Source: Paraliobacillus salinarum
Lineage (GTDB): Bacteria > Bacillota > Bacilli > Bacillales > Amphibacillaceae
Direction of reading: 5' to 3'
DNA: 64,000 nt
NCBI RefSeq assembly: GCF_014083865.1
Contig: NZ_JACEFA010000002.1
Span: forward strand, 1-64,000
Positions 47,846 to 55,846 of the stretch are shown piece by piece. The notes under the pieces are model-generated. The model saw only the letters and a program-made list of their open reading frames with translations, was not told the DNA's origin and did no database searches. Each line of letters begins with the position of its first letter. The stretch's first letter is position 1. Position numbers and translations under genes: made by a program.

Positions 47846-48028
47846 TTAACTTAGTTTGGGTAATACACGGGTTTCTTTCGCCATTTCTGAGTGACAAAGT
47901 GGGCAAGTTGGTTCTGTTTCAAAAGAATAATCCTCTCGCATCCACCCTGAACAAGAATCACTTACACAAGACCAAACCATTGTATCAACTTCTTCAACTG
48001 GTTCTTTCTTTTTATTATTGTAAGCCAT
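47846..48028 (-). CDS. Cold-inducible YdjO-like small zinc-ribbon protein
   Basis: A 60-residue protein with a basic start and a zinc ribbon (WSCVSDSCSGWMREDYSF, then CPLCHSEM). The WxC...C-x-GW-R pattern fits the YdjO cold-inducible family; the molecular role is unknown. Ribosome site AAAGGGGATG about seven bases upstream. Own terminator. Confidence 0.8.
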   Translation of the reverse strand: MAYNNKKKEPVEEVDTMVWSCVSDSCSGWMREDYSFETEPTCPLCHSEMAKETRVLPKLS

Positions 48029-48160
48029 AAAGACATCCCCTTTCTTGGGTATTACATTTCATTATAACGCTTTTCATCACAAAAGACAAAGGGGCTTATC
48101 TACTGCCAAAATAACACGTTGACACATGTAAATATTGATTTCTAAATTGGTTATTTCAGT

Positions 48161-48856
48161 TTATTTTTCTACCCAATCAGGCACATCGATCTTACACAAT
48201 ATCTCCAACTCTTTTTCTCTATCTAGTAAATAAGAACTTAACTCTTTTAATTCAGCGTCAACAATTGCTGGATGCGTCATAATTTCAACAGAATCAACAT
48301 CTAAAGCTTTTAATTGATCAAAAATTTCTTCTGATACACCATCTTGATAAAAATCAACCCAAAGTTGTTCTGCATATAGTAGATGCTTTTCATCTTTTAA
48401 TGTTTCTGCGTATCTAACTGGTACTTGATAATCAGCAGCTAATTTAACAACTAAGTCCTTTAATGCTGGTAAACCATGCACGTGGTGATGACTGTCAATA
48501 TGGTTTAATGTAAGTCCAGTCGCAAGAAACGCATCTAACTGCGCACGCCACTCCTTCTCAATTTGTTCTAGTTCATTATCGTCTAGGCTAGTTGTTGTAT
48601 TTTTGAATTTGAATTTACCATCTGCATCAATAAGCGCAGGGACTTGATCTGAAACTGGTTTTCCGTATGTAAGCACTAGATGAATTCCAACTTTTAATGA
48701 AGGTGTTTTTTTCGCTTGTTCAATTGCATAATTTACTGCTTTTCCATTCATCATTAATGTTGCTGAGTTAACTACGCCATCAACATGAGCTTTAATAATC
48801 CCATTTGTTACACCTGTTGTTAATCCATAATCGTCTGCATTAAAAATTACTTTCAT
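48161..48856 (-). CDS. chbG: ChbG/YdjC-family carbohydrate deacetylase
   Basis: A 231-residue metal-dependent deacetylase that in E. coli removes an acetyl group from chitobiose and its phosphate. Metal-binding motifs are FNADDYGLT at the N-terminus and HIDSHHHVHG in the middle; GIHLVLTYGKPV is also conserved. It lies in one transcription unit with the GntR regulator and divergent to celF and the PTS genes, which suggests that the pathway may handle N-acetylated disaccharides. Start 48856 follows GGAGGG. Confidence 0.88.
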   Translation of the reverse strand: MKVIFNADDYGLTTGVTNGIIKAHVDGVVNSATLMMNGKAVNYAIEQAKKTPSLKVGIHLVLTYGKPVSDQVPALIDADGKFKFKNTTTSLDDNELEQIEKEWRAQLDAFLATGLTLNHIDSHHHVHGLPALKDLVVKLAADYQVPVRYAETLKDEKHLLYAEQLWVDFYQDGVSEEIFDQLKALDVDSVEIMTHPAIVDAELKELSSYLLDREKELEILCKIDVPDWVEK

Positions 48857-48874
48857 CGTATTTCCCTCCATTTT

Positions 48875-49603
48875 TTAGTTGTTTGAAGAATAATGACGCT
48901 CAATCTTAAAGTTTGTTTTATCACCCCTGAAATAAGATTTGGAGAATTCTATCACTCTTCCATTTTTATCCTCGGCAACTGTTTCTATATAAAAACAGGG
49001 AAGACCAATTTCACATTCTAAGTAATTACTCGTATCTTTATCTGTTAAAACAATTTCAAGTAATTCCGTTGTCTTTGCTATTTCAACTTGATAGTGTTCT
49101 TGTAAAGACCGATATAACGATCTCTCCACATCTTTTTTTGATATAGCAGGAGCTACTTCCCACGGAATATAAGCAATTTCATATTGAATAATTTCATTGT
49201 TCGCTTTCCTAATTCTTTTTATTTTTTGGATAGGATCATTTTCTTCTAAATTGAACACACGCTTCCTATTCCCTGTTGCAGGAACAACATCCATACTTTT
49301 TAACGTGATTTCTCCCTTTTTCCCTTGTGATTTCAATTGTTCATCATAACCATATGTTGTAGCGGATAAGGTTTGGTGCACTTTTGGTTCAGCTACAAAA
49401 CTACCTTTTCCTCTTTGTCTAACTAAATAACCTTCCATCGTAAGTTGGTTTAGTGCACTCCTAACCGTTGTTCTGCTCACTTGGAATTCGTCACATAATT
49501 CATTCTCAGTTGGGAACTTATCTCCTACTTTGTAAACGCTTGATTTTATTCGTTCTACAAGCTCTTCTTTTATATAAGCGTGTAGAGATTGTTTTTTCTT
49601 CAT
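48875..49603 (-). CDS. GntR/HutC-family regulator of the cel/chb locus
   Basis: A 242-residue repressor with winged helix (SSVYKVGDKFPTENELCDEFQVSRTTVRSALNQL) and UTRA sugar-phosphate sensor domain (RKRVFNLEENDPIQKIKRIRKANNE to EFSKSYFRGDKTNFKIER). It lies between chbG (19 bases downstream) and the divergent celF-PTS genes, so it most likely represses both. Candidate operators are the 7-bp-arm inverted repeat upstream of celF. Start 49603 follows AAGGTG. Confidence 0.87.
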   Translation of the reverse strand: MKKKQSLHAYIKEELVERIKSSVYKVGDKFPTENELCDEFQVSRTTVRSALNQLTMEGYLVRQRGKGSFVAEPKVHQTLSATTYGYDEQLKSQGKKGEITLKSMDVVPATGNRKRVFNLEENDPIQKIKRIRKANNEIIQYEIAYIPWEVAPAISKKDVERSLYRSLQEHYQVEIAKTTELLEIVLTDKDTSNYLECEIGLPCFYIETVAEDKNGRVIEFSKSYFRGDKTNFKIERHYSSNN

Positions 49604-49926
49604 CTTATACACCTTCTTAATTTAAACTGTATTTTTTATTATCGTATTGTATTAATTATAACAAATTTCAGCCAAATGTTATAACAATATTTGAAAATTT
49701 TTTTAATTCTATAAATGTAATGACAATAACGTCACAATTTAGTCAACAACATTATATATCTAACAAACTACTCTAGCATGGTATATGCTTATTTAGTTCT
49801 ATTAATTTCATCCTTCCCTATTAATTATCCTAGTTTTTTTAATTACTTTGTGTTTACAACTTTTTAAATGTATGATACTTTTTAAATAAAGTATTAGACA
49901 ATTAAATAATTTGAAGGAGTGATTAG
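49604..49926. other. Divergent regulatory region gntR-celF
   Basis: A 323-base, very AT-rich region without an ORF. Toward gntR, TTGTTATAA occurs twice in direct orientation on the minus strand (around 49663-49691). Toward celF there is the -10-like TATGAT and an inverted repeat (separate entry). No clear CcpA (cre) site was found in it. Confidence 0.5.
49875..49894 (+). promoter_or_regulatory. Inverted repeat, probable GntR operator upstream of celF
   Basis: ATACTTT, 6 bases, AAAGTAT is a perfect inverted repeat 32 bases upstream of the celF ATG. It overlaps TATGAT (49871-49876), a plausible -10. Binding here would block transcription. Confidence 0.5.
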
Positions 49927-51234
49927 ATGAAATTAGTAATTGTTGGCGGTGGATCCAGTTATACACCTGAGATAATCGAAGGGATTATAACACGTCATCA
50001 TTCGCTTCCAATCAACAACATTGTTTTAGTAGATATAGAAGCAGGTAAAGAAAAGCTTGAAATTGTAGGTAGTCTAGCACAACGAATGATTAAAAAAGCT
50101 AATGTTCCAATCGAATTATCTTGGACACTTAACCGAAGAGAAGCGTTAGAAGGTGCAGACTTTGTTTCTACTCAAATTCGAGTAGGCGGACTTGATGCAA
50201 GAGCAAAAGATGAAAGAATTCCTTTAAGCCACGGCTTTATCGGACAAGAAACAAACGGTGCAGGTGGTATATTCAAAGCATTCCGTACCATTCCAGTTCT
50301 AATGGAGCTTGCTCAAGAAGTTCACGAAATTTGTCCAAAAGCTTGGTTAATTAACTTCACTAACCCAGCTGGTATCGTAACAGAAGCATTATTAAATCAT
50401 TCACCACACAAGAAAGTAATTGGTGTGTGTAACATTCCATTCAACATGCGTCATTCGATTGCTGAAATTATGGATGTTAAGCCAGAAGATGTTCAAATCG
50501 AATTCATCGGTTTAAACCACTTCGTATTCGGACGCAAAGTTTGGATCAATGGTGTCGACCGTATTGATGAAATTTTAGAAAAGTTAAGTTCAAAAGAAGT
50601 AGATTACTCACCAGCTAACATTGTTAACTTAGGTTGGTCAGAAACATTTATCAAGTCGTTCCGATTATTGCCAAACCCATATCATCAATATTATTTCCAG
50701 ACAAAGCAAACGCTTGAGAAAGATATTGAAGCATTTAATAAAAATGGAACGCGTGCTGAAGTCGTTCAAGCACTTGAAGGCACTTTGTTTGAAACGTATA
50801 AGAACCCAGATCTAGCAGATAAACCTGTTGAATTAGAAAAAAGAGGTGGCGCATACTACAGTGACGTTGCTTGTAGCTTAATGGATTCTCTATATAACAA
50901 TAGACAAAACGTTATGACGGTTAATACGTTGAATAACGGAGCGATTTCTGATTTACCTGATAATGTGGCGATTGAAGTGAATTGCTTAATCAATAAAGAT
51001 GGTCCATTACCTATTTCAATTGGTAAATTACCTAGCTCAATTAAAGGTTATGTGTCCAACATGAAAGCGTTTGAACAGCAAGTTATCAAAGCAAGTCTAT
51101 CAGGCGACTATCATGATGCTTACCTTAGCTTCATGATGAACCCATTAATTCAAGATGAGCAAGCTGCTGAAAGTATGTTAAATGATTTACTTGAAGCGCA
51201 TAAAGAACACTTGCCACAGTTTTTCAAAAATTAA
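49927..51234 (+). CDS. celF: 6-phospho-beta-glucosidase, GH4 family (CelF/LicH/ChbF type)
   Basis: A 435-residue GH4 enzyme that uses NAD and a divalent metal to split phosphorylated beta-disaccharides such as cellobiose-6-phosphate or chitobiose-6-phosphate. N-terminal nucleotide fold KLVIVGGGSSYTPEII, metal-site Cys in GVCNIPFNM, His in FIGLNHFVFG, and INFTNPAGIVTEALLNH. The neighbouring deacetylase keeps a chitobiose substrate possible. GAAGGAGTG eight bases upstream of the ATG. Confidence 0.92.
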   Translation: MKLVIVGGGSSYTPEIIEGIITRHHSLPINNIVLVDIEAGKEKLEIVGSLAQRMIKKANVPIELSWTLNRREALEGADFVSTQIRVGGLDARAKDERIPLSHGFIGQETNGAGGIFKAFRTIPVLMELAQEVHEICPKAWLINFTNPAGIVTEALLNHSPHKKVIGVCNIPFNMRHSIAEIMDVKPEDVQIEFIGLNHFVFGRKVWINGVDRIDEILEKLSSKEVDYSPANIVNLGWSETFIKSFRLLPNPYHQYYFQTKQTLEKDIEAFNKNGTRAEVVQALEGTLFETYKNPDLADKPVELEKRGGAYYSDVACSLMDSLYNNRQNVMTVNTLNNGAISDLPDNVAIEVNCLINKDGPLPISIGKLPSSIKGYVSNMKAFEQQVIKASLSGDYHDAYLSFMMNPLIQDEQAAESMLNDLLEAHKEHLPQFFKN

Positions 51235-51240
51235 TTAATT

Positions 51241-51315
51241 AAATAGTCTTCGCTTTCTTATCCACCTAAATCTTTTAACAAAGGAGGCTAACGATTAGGC
51301 GAAGACTATTTTTAA
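51241..51315 (+). terminator. Long-loop stem between celF and the PTS IIC gene
   Basis: A perfect 13-bp stem (AAATAGTCTTCGC with GCGAAGACTATTT) encloses a 45-base loop and is followed by TT then AAA. It could be a leaky terminator or an RNA-processing stem that separates celF from celB. The loop contains an unused AAAGGAGG. Confidence 0.55.
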
Positions 51316-51416
51316 ATATAGCAACAAGTTTGCTAGTTTAATAGGTGGATGGAAACAATGTACTAACAGAAGGGGTAGACAACAGATATATATAATGATT
51401 TGGAGGGTTTTTTAAA

Positions 51417-52703
51417 ATGGATAACAGATTTGTACAAAGATTTATTGAAATTGCTGGACGTATTGGTGCCCAGAGACACTTAGTAGCGGTCAGAGATGGT
51501 TTTGTCGCAATTATGCCATTAATTATTATAGGTTCACTTGCCGTTTTACTCAATAATTTCCCCGCATTTGGTCCTGTGGATTTAGTCGGTTTCTTAAATA
51601 GTATTTTTGGTGAAGGTAACTGGCAAAATGTTGGTGGAACTGTATGGAATGGTTCCTTTGCTGTAATCGGTTTATTGATTGCGTTTTCAGTAGCGTATAA
51701 TCTTGCTAAATCATATGATCTAGATGGACTAGCAGCCGGCTTAATTTCTATCGCATCATTCATTATGCTCGTTCCCGTAACAGAGGATTGGGGATTAAAC
51801 TTCGCATGGTTAGGTGCACAAGGATTATTCGTAGCGCTTATTGTTTCGCTTATTACAACCGAGTTATTTCGACTATTAGTTAAAAGTAATATCACGATTA
51901 AAATGCCTGATGGGGTTCCTGAAGGTGTTCAACGATCATTCCAAGCTTTAATACCAACTGCGTTAATCTTACTACTAGTAGGTATTTTCCAAGCACTTAT
52001 GACAGTTGTTGCAGAGATTAGTGTATTTGAAGTTATTTTCAATGTAATTCAAGCGCCACTTCAAGGAATAGGAAACACATTACCTGCAGCAATCGTTGTA
52101 TCATTCTTAAATCACTTACTATGGTTCTTTGGTTTACACGGTACGAATATTATTGGATCAGTTATTGAGCCGATTTATCTACCACTAATTGAAGAAAACT
52201 TAGCTCTATTCCAACAAGGCGTATCAGCATTCGAAGTACCATATACAGTAACTAAACCTTTCCTAGATTCCTTTGTATTCATGGGTGGATCCGGAACAAC
52301 AATTGCTTTAATTATTGCAATCTTTATTGTAGTCAGAGGAAAGCAAAAGCATCCATATAAAGAAATTGCTAAATTATCAACACCTGCAGGAATATTCAAT
52401 ATTAACGAGCCAGTAATCTTTGGTTTGCCGATTGTATTAAACCCAATAATGCTGATTCCGTTCATATTAATTCCTGTTACATTAACAATTGTTTCTTTCT
52501 TTGCATTGGACCTTGGCCTTGTACCAAAAACAGTTGCCATTGTACCTTGGACAACTCCACCAATCCTAAGTGGATATCTTGTTACTGGTGGCGATGTGAG
52601 AGGTATTATACTACAATTATTTAATATTGCATTAGCTGTTGTTATGTACATCCCATTTGTTATTGCGGGAATGAGAACGCTAAATAAGCAAAATGAAGGA
52701 TAA
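51417..52703 (+). CDS. celB: PTS cellobiose/chitobiose-type transporter subunit IIC
   Basis: A 428-residue EIIC membrane channel of the lactose/cellobiose PTS family with about ten membrane segments. Characteristic pieces: RVGAQRHLVAVRDGF-like start (RIGAQRHLVAVRDGFVAIMPL), LLWFFGLHGTNIIG, GGSGTTIALI, NINEPVIFGLPIVLNP. It imports the sugar while the IIB partner phosphorylates it. IIA follows, IIB is not encoded here. TGGAGGG lies upstream of the ATG. Confidence 0.93.
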   Translation: MDNRFVQRFIEIAGRIGAQRHLVAVRDGFVAIMPLIIIGSLAVLLNNFPAFGPVDLVGFLNSIFGEGNWQNVGGTVWNGSFAVIGLLIAFSVAYNLAKSYDLDGLAAGLISIASFIMLVPVTEDWGLNFAWLGAQGLFVALIVSLITTELFRLLVKSNITIKMPDGVPEGVQRSFQALIPTALILLLVGIFQALMTVVAEISVFEVIFNVIQAPLQGIGNTLPAAIVVSFLNHLLWFFGLHGTNIIGSVIEPIYLPLIEENLALFQQGVSAFEVPYTVTKPFLDSFVFMGGSGTTIALIIAIFIVVRGKQKHPYKEIAKLSTPAGIFNINEPVIFGLPIVLNPIMLIPFILIPVTLTIVSFFALDLGLVPKTVAIVPWTTPPILSGYLVTGGDVRGIILQLFNIALAVVMYIPFVIAGMRTLNKQNEG

Positions 52704-52709
52704 TCATTG

Positions 52710-53033
52710 ATGAGTCAAAAAGAAGAATTACAACAAATCTCTTTTTCTATTATCTTACATGCTGGTAATGCACGATCATTATCGATGGAAGCAATAGAAT
52801 TAGCGAAAGAAAAGAAGTTCGATGAAGCTGTACAGAAAGTCGAAGCGGCTAGTCAAGAATTCTCCGAAGCACACCGTTATCAATCAGAACTTTTACAAAA
52901 AGAAAGTGATGATGATGGACAAGATATTAGTGTCATTTTGATTCACGCCCAAGACCACTTAATGTCATCGATGGTAGTAAGAGATATGGCGAATGTGATT
53001 ATTGAACTTTACAGAGAAATAAAGGGAGAATAA
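52710..53033 (+). CDS. celC: PTS lactose/cellobiose-type subunit IIA
   Basis: A 107-residue helical EIIA that accepts phosphate from HPr on a histidine, probably the one in ILIHAQDHLMSSMVVRDMA (the H-x-Q-D-H signature), and passes it to IIB. Start at the ATG 52710, nine bases after GAAGGA. Last gene of the celF-celB-celC set. Confidence 0.92.
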   Translation: MSQKEELQQISFSIILHAGNARSLSMEAIELAKEKKFDEAVQKVEAASQEFSEAHRYQSELLQKESDDDGQDISVILIHAQDHLMSSMVVRDMANVIIELYREIKGE

Positions 53034-53423
53034 TTAATAACTTCATGTGAATATTTTTTGCAGATGTGGTTGCCTCCCACCTTACATGATTTGCACAACC
53101 ACATTAATTAGGTGCTTTATTGTTCACATCACTGTTGTAGTATCTTTTAAAAAACTTTAGTCCGTAGAGTAATTTAATTGCTCTACGGTTTTTTCATTTA
53201 ATTTTTCAACCCTTCACGAACATGATCTGGTTATATGGTTCTGTAAGGAAAGGTGACCTATTCCTAGATCAAGCATTATCATTAATTGATCTAAATTACT
53301 TTTAAAAGTGATTAACTTATTCTATACATCAAGTACGACTCCAAATTTAGAGAGCAATTAATTTTTCTTCACCTAGACACCATGCTAAACTGAATATAAT
53401 CTATCTTATAGGGAGGCGTTCAA
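53034..53423. other. Intergenic region PTS IIA-guaD
   Basis: 390 bases without a convincing ORF. A hairpin with 9-bp arms (ATGTGGTTG, 53064-53104) is followed by a terminator (separate entry). The remainder presumably carries the guaD promoter and leader; I did not recognise a purine riboswitch in it, but cannot fold it. Confidence 0.45.
53162..53194 (+). terminator. Terminator of the celF-PTS operon
   Basis: Perfect stem CCGTAGAG / CTCTACGG with extra inner A-T pairs, followed by TTTTTT. Confidence 0.88.
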
Positions 53424-53885
53424 GTGGATAAATACAAGCACTACACACAACAAGCGATTGATTTAGCAATTGAAAATGTAGAGAAATCTGGCGGAGAGCC
53501 TTTTGCAACGATTATTGTCGATGAAAACGGAGCAGTTGTTGGTACAGGCGTAAATAATTCTCATAAAAAATACGATCCTACCTCTCATGCTGAGGTTGAA
53601 GCAATTAGAGATGCATGCGAGAACCTACAAACTTCAACATTGGAAAACTGCACCTTATATACAAGCTGTGAGCCTTGTCCGATGTGTTTTGGTGCAATCT
53701 ATTGGTCCAAATTGAAAGAAGTATATTTTGCAGCCGATCATCAACTAGCAGCTGCGGGTGGATTTGATGACACATTTATTAATCGCGAACTTCAGACAGG
53801 TCACACACAAAGAGAGATCCCCTTTTACGCAGTCGATCACAATGAAAAAAATAAGCCTTTTGAAAAATATAATATGTTGAAATAA
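53424..53885 (+). CDS. guaD: Guanine deaminase (cytidine deaminase fold)
   Basis: A 153-residue zinc enzyme converting guanine to xanthine and ammonia. Zinc/catalytic motifs HAEVEAIRDAC and SCEPCPMCFGAIYW; the C-terminal GGFDDTFINREL and IPFYAVDHNEKNKPFEKY align well with B. subtilis GuaD (156 residues), which favours guanine over tRNA-adenosine or cytosine deaminases. GTG start with AGGGAGGCG upstream. Confidence 0.85.
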   Translation: MDKYKHYTQQAIDLAIENVEKSGGEPFATIIVDENGAVVGTGVNNSHKKYDPTSHAEVEAIRDACENLQTSTLENCTLYTSCEPCPMCFGAIYWSKLKEVYFAADHQLAAAGGFDDTFINRELQTGHTQREIPFYAVDHNEKNKPFEKYNMLK

Positions 53886-53899
53886 GTTCTATCTAATGA

Positions 53900-53943
53900 T
53901 GCGCGCATGACGGTTGCTAAATTTCGTGCGCGCACCATTTTTT
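53900..53943 (+). terminator. Terminator of guaD
   Basis: TGCGCGCATGA / TCGTGCGCGCA stem (one wobble), followed after ACCA by TTTTTTT. Confidence 0.8.
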
Positions 53944-53956
53944 GTAATTGCATTTG

Positions 53957-54340
53957 TTAACTCTCCACTATTTCAATTGGCAAACCATCTGGGTCTTTTA
54001 AAAAAGTAAACCTAGCATTTGTAGTTGGATCAACGCGAATGGGTTCCACATCAATTCCTTTCGTAGTTAACTGCTCGATTACATGATCCAAATTCCGTAC
54101 AGAAAAAGCGATATGCCTTAACCCTTGTGCCTCTGGTCCGGATAATCTCTCCGGAGCATTTGGAAAAGAAAATAATTCAACAAGATATGTTTCGTCTAAC
54201 GCCAAATCAAGTTTGTGTGAATCTCTTTCCTCTCGATAAGTCTCTCTAATAATGTCAAATCCCAATTTATCAACATAAAACCTTTTTGATTTTTGGTAAT
54301 CAGAACAAATGATGGCAATATGATGGATTGATTCAAACAT
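53957..54340 (-). CDS. VOC-family (glyoxalase-like) protein
   Basis: A 127-residue vicinal-oxygen-chelate protein with two beta-alpha-beta-beta-beta modules. Metal-ligand positions HHIAIICSDYQKSKRFYVDKLGF, YLVELFSFP, LRHIAFSVRNLDHVI and DPDGLPIEIVE fit the YaeR/GloA2-like group. The substrate is unknown; the pattern is that of glyoxalase I-like enzymes. Start 54340 is set by GGAGGA seven bases upstream. Confidence 0.85.
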   Translation of the reverse strand: MFESIHHIAIICSDYQKSKRFYVDKLGFDIIRETYREERDSHKLDLALDETYLVELFSFPNAPERLSGPEAQGLRHIAFSVRNLDHVIEQLTTKGIDVEPIRVDPTTNARFTFLKDPDGLPIEIVES

Positions 54341-54447
54341 AAATTTTTCCTCCAAAACAGTATATTTCATCGCTATCATAACATAAATCGACAAACAATC
54401 CGGGCAATTTAGGTCTTTTTACTCATGCATGTTCCATTAATGTGTTT

Positions 54448-54466
54448 TATAATGAAAACGGTTACA
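54448..54466 (+). promoter_or_regulatory. Promoter -10 with overlapping cre (CcpA) site
   Basis: TATAAT (54448-54453) overlaps ATGAAAACGGTTACA (54452-54466), which fits the cre consensus WTGNAANCGNWNNCW at every fixed position. A cre at -10/+1 is a repression geometry. The -35 region is poor. Confidence 0.65.
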
Positions 54467-54583
54467 ATTTTGGTAATGAATATTCTTGTAAGAAATCAGT
54501 TTTTTTACATAGAATATCGAATTTTCAAATTAGATTGTCCCCCTATTTTGGCATCCACTTATTCGTTGGATGCTCTTTTTTTT
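54460..54583 (+). ncRNA. Candidate CcpA-controlled small RNA
   Basis: The region between the VOC gene and the aldo/keto reductase (332 bases) looks like a free-standing short transcription unit of about 124 bases. It has a consensus -10 with overlapping cre and a first hairpin (ATATTCT with AGAATAT and GTAA with TTAC, about 54479-54518). An unpaired UCCCCCU follows (54538-54544), then a terminator (GCATCCA / TGGATGC, 54551-54573) with eight U. No gene on this strand lies upstream that would need the terminator. A 37-codon frame from 54476 has no ribosome site and runs through the terminator. C-rich loops of this type pair with Shine-Dalgarno sequences in FsrA, RsaE and RsaI. No homology to a known family is claimed. 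Confidence 0.5.
54551..54583 (+). terminator. Orphan terminator downstream of the cre promoter
   Basis: Perfect stem GCATCCA / TGGATGC, 9-base loop, then TCTTTTTTTT. It follows no protein gene on the plus strand. Confidence 0.85.
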
Positions 54584-54672
54584 GTGTAATTATCTTACTA
54601 TACGTTACACTAGTGTTATAAATTTTTAGATAAATAATAAAATACGACTAATGAAAGTGAGATGATTCCTAG

Positions 54673-55599
54673 ATGCAATACAGACGCATTGGCACAACAG
54701 ATCTTGACGTTTCAGTGATTGGGTTGGGTACATGGCAATTTGGTGGAGAATGGGGTAAAGATTTCAGTCAAAAAGAAGTAGATGCAATTTTAAATGAAGC
54801 AAATGCACAAGGGATTAATTTCATTGATACAGCTGAATGTTACGGTGATCATTTGTCTGAACGATTTATTGGTGATTATTTAAAAAGAAATAACAGACAA
54901 GATTGGCTTCTCGCTACAAAGTTCGGCCATCATTTTCATCATGCATTTGAACGAACAAGACATTGGGATCCGGACGATGTGTTAAAACAGCTCGATCAGT
55001 CATTAAAATCTTTAAAAACGGATTATATCGACCTTTACCAAGCGCATTCCTGTACGGATGTAGAATTCAACAATGATGCACTTTGGACTATGTTAGATAA
55101 GCAGAAGCAAGCAGGTAAAATACGCAATATCGGCATTTCTTTACGAACAAATGATGAGCCTTACCAAGTAGAAGCGGCACGGGAAGTCGGCGTCGATGCA
55201 ATTCAAATCGTCTACAATCGATTAGATCGCGCACCAGAATCTGAAGTTTTTCCAATTGCGGAAAAAGAACAATTGGGTGTTTTGGCTCGTGTGCCATTGG
55301 CCAGTGGTTATTTGAGCGGGAAATATAAACCAGGCGCACAGTTTGATCCAACAGATGTACGCTCACGCCGTGATAAAGAAGAGCAATTAAGTAAATTAAA
55401 AGAAGTGGAAAAAATTATGGAAACGGAAGTGCCTGAAAATACGTCGATGGCAACTTGGGCTTTAGCATGGTGCTTACAACATCCAGCCGTCACTACTGTT
55501 ATTCCTGGCTGTAAAAACCCAGAACAAGTAATTAGTAACGCAGCAGCAGCCAACTTATCATCTGTATCTCCTAATCATCCACAATACGTATCTAAATAA
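54673..55599 (+). CDS. Aldo/keto reductase
   Basis: A 308-residue NADPH-dependent oxidoreductase with TIM-barrel fold. The catalytic tetrad is visible as Asp and Tyr in NFIDTAECYG, Lys in LLATKFGHH and His in DLYQAHSCTD; the cofactor loop is near VIPGCKNPEQVISNAAAA. Substrate unknown; similar to the YccK/IolS-type group. Own terminator. Confidence 0.9.
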   Translation: MQYRRIGTTDLDVSVIGLGTWQFGGEWGKDFSQKEVDAILNEANAQGINFIDTAECYGDHLSERFIGDYLKRNNRQDWLLATKFGHHFHHAFERTRHWDPDDVLKQLDQSLKSLKTDYIDLYQAHSCTDVEFNNDALWTMLDKQKQAGKIRNIGISLRTNDEPYQVEAAREVGVDAIQIVYNRLDRAPESEVFPIAEKEQLGVLARVPLASGYLSGKYKPGAQFDPTDVRSRRDKEEQLSKLKEVEKIMETEVPENTSMATWALAWCLQHPAVTTVIPGCKNPEQVISNAAAANLSSVSPNHPQYVSK

Positions 55600-55605
55600 T
55601 TTTTT

Positions 55606-55644
55606 GAAAATGCAGCAATGCTTATGAAGCACTGCTGCATTTTC
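55606..55644. terminator. Terminator of the aldo/keto reductase gene
   Basis: GAAAATGCAGCA / TGCTGCATTTTC, perfect 12-bp stem with a 15-base loop; its symmetry also serves the small convergent gene. Confidence 0.78.
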
Positions 55645-55648
55645 TTGT

Positions 55649-55783
55649 TTACTTGTTTAATTTTGACCAATCAAATGGAATTGTATTATTTTTGTTCGCA
55701 TACTTCCATAAATCATTCACACTTGTCATTTCATTTTTAGATTCAACTTGCTGAAATTGTTCTCTCTCATTTTTTTCATTCAT
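55649..55783 (-). CDS. Small uncharacterised protein, 44 aa
   Basis: A 44-residue frame with AAAAGGAGGATG, a strong ribosome site, seven bases before its ATG, and ending in TAA next to a terminator. The peptide is hydrophilic, starts MNEKNEREQFQQVESKNEMT and ends LWKYANKNNTIPFDWSKLNK. No membrane segment. I do not recognise it. The strong ribosome site and the W/F-rich tail argue for a real gene, but it could be spurious. It lies between the reductase and repeat array 2. Confidence 0.6.
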   Translation of the reverse strand: MNEKNEREQFQQVESKNEMTSVNDLWKYANKNNTIPFDWSKLNK

Positions 55784-55846
55784 CGGGCATCCTCCTTTTC
55801 ACTTGTAGCATATGCAAAAATCGGATTACCATTTAATATTTTTTGA

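Noticed and set aside
54476-54589. 37-codon ORF (MNILVRNQFFYIEYRIFK start) in the sRNA candidate
   Set aside because: No ribosome site and it reads through the terminator stem and U-tract.
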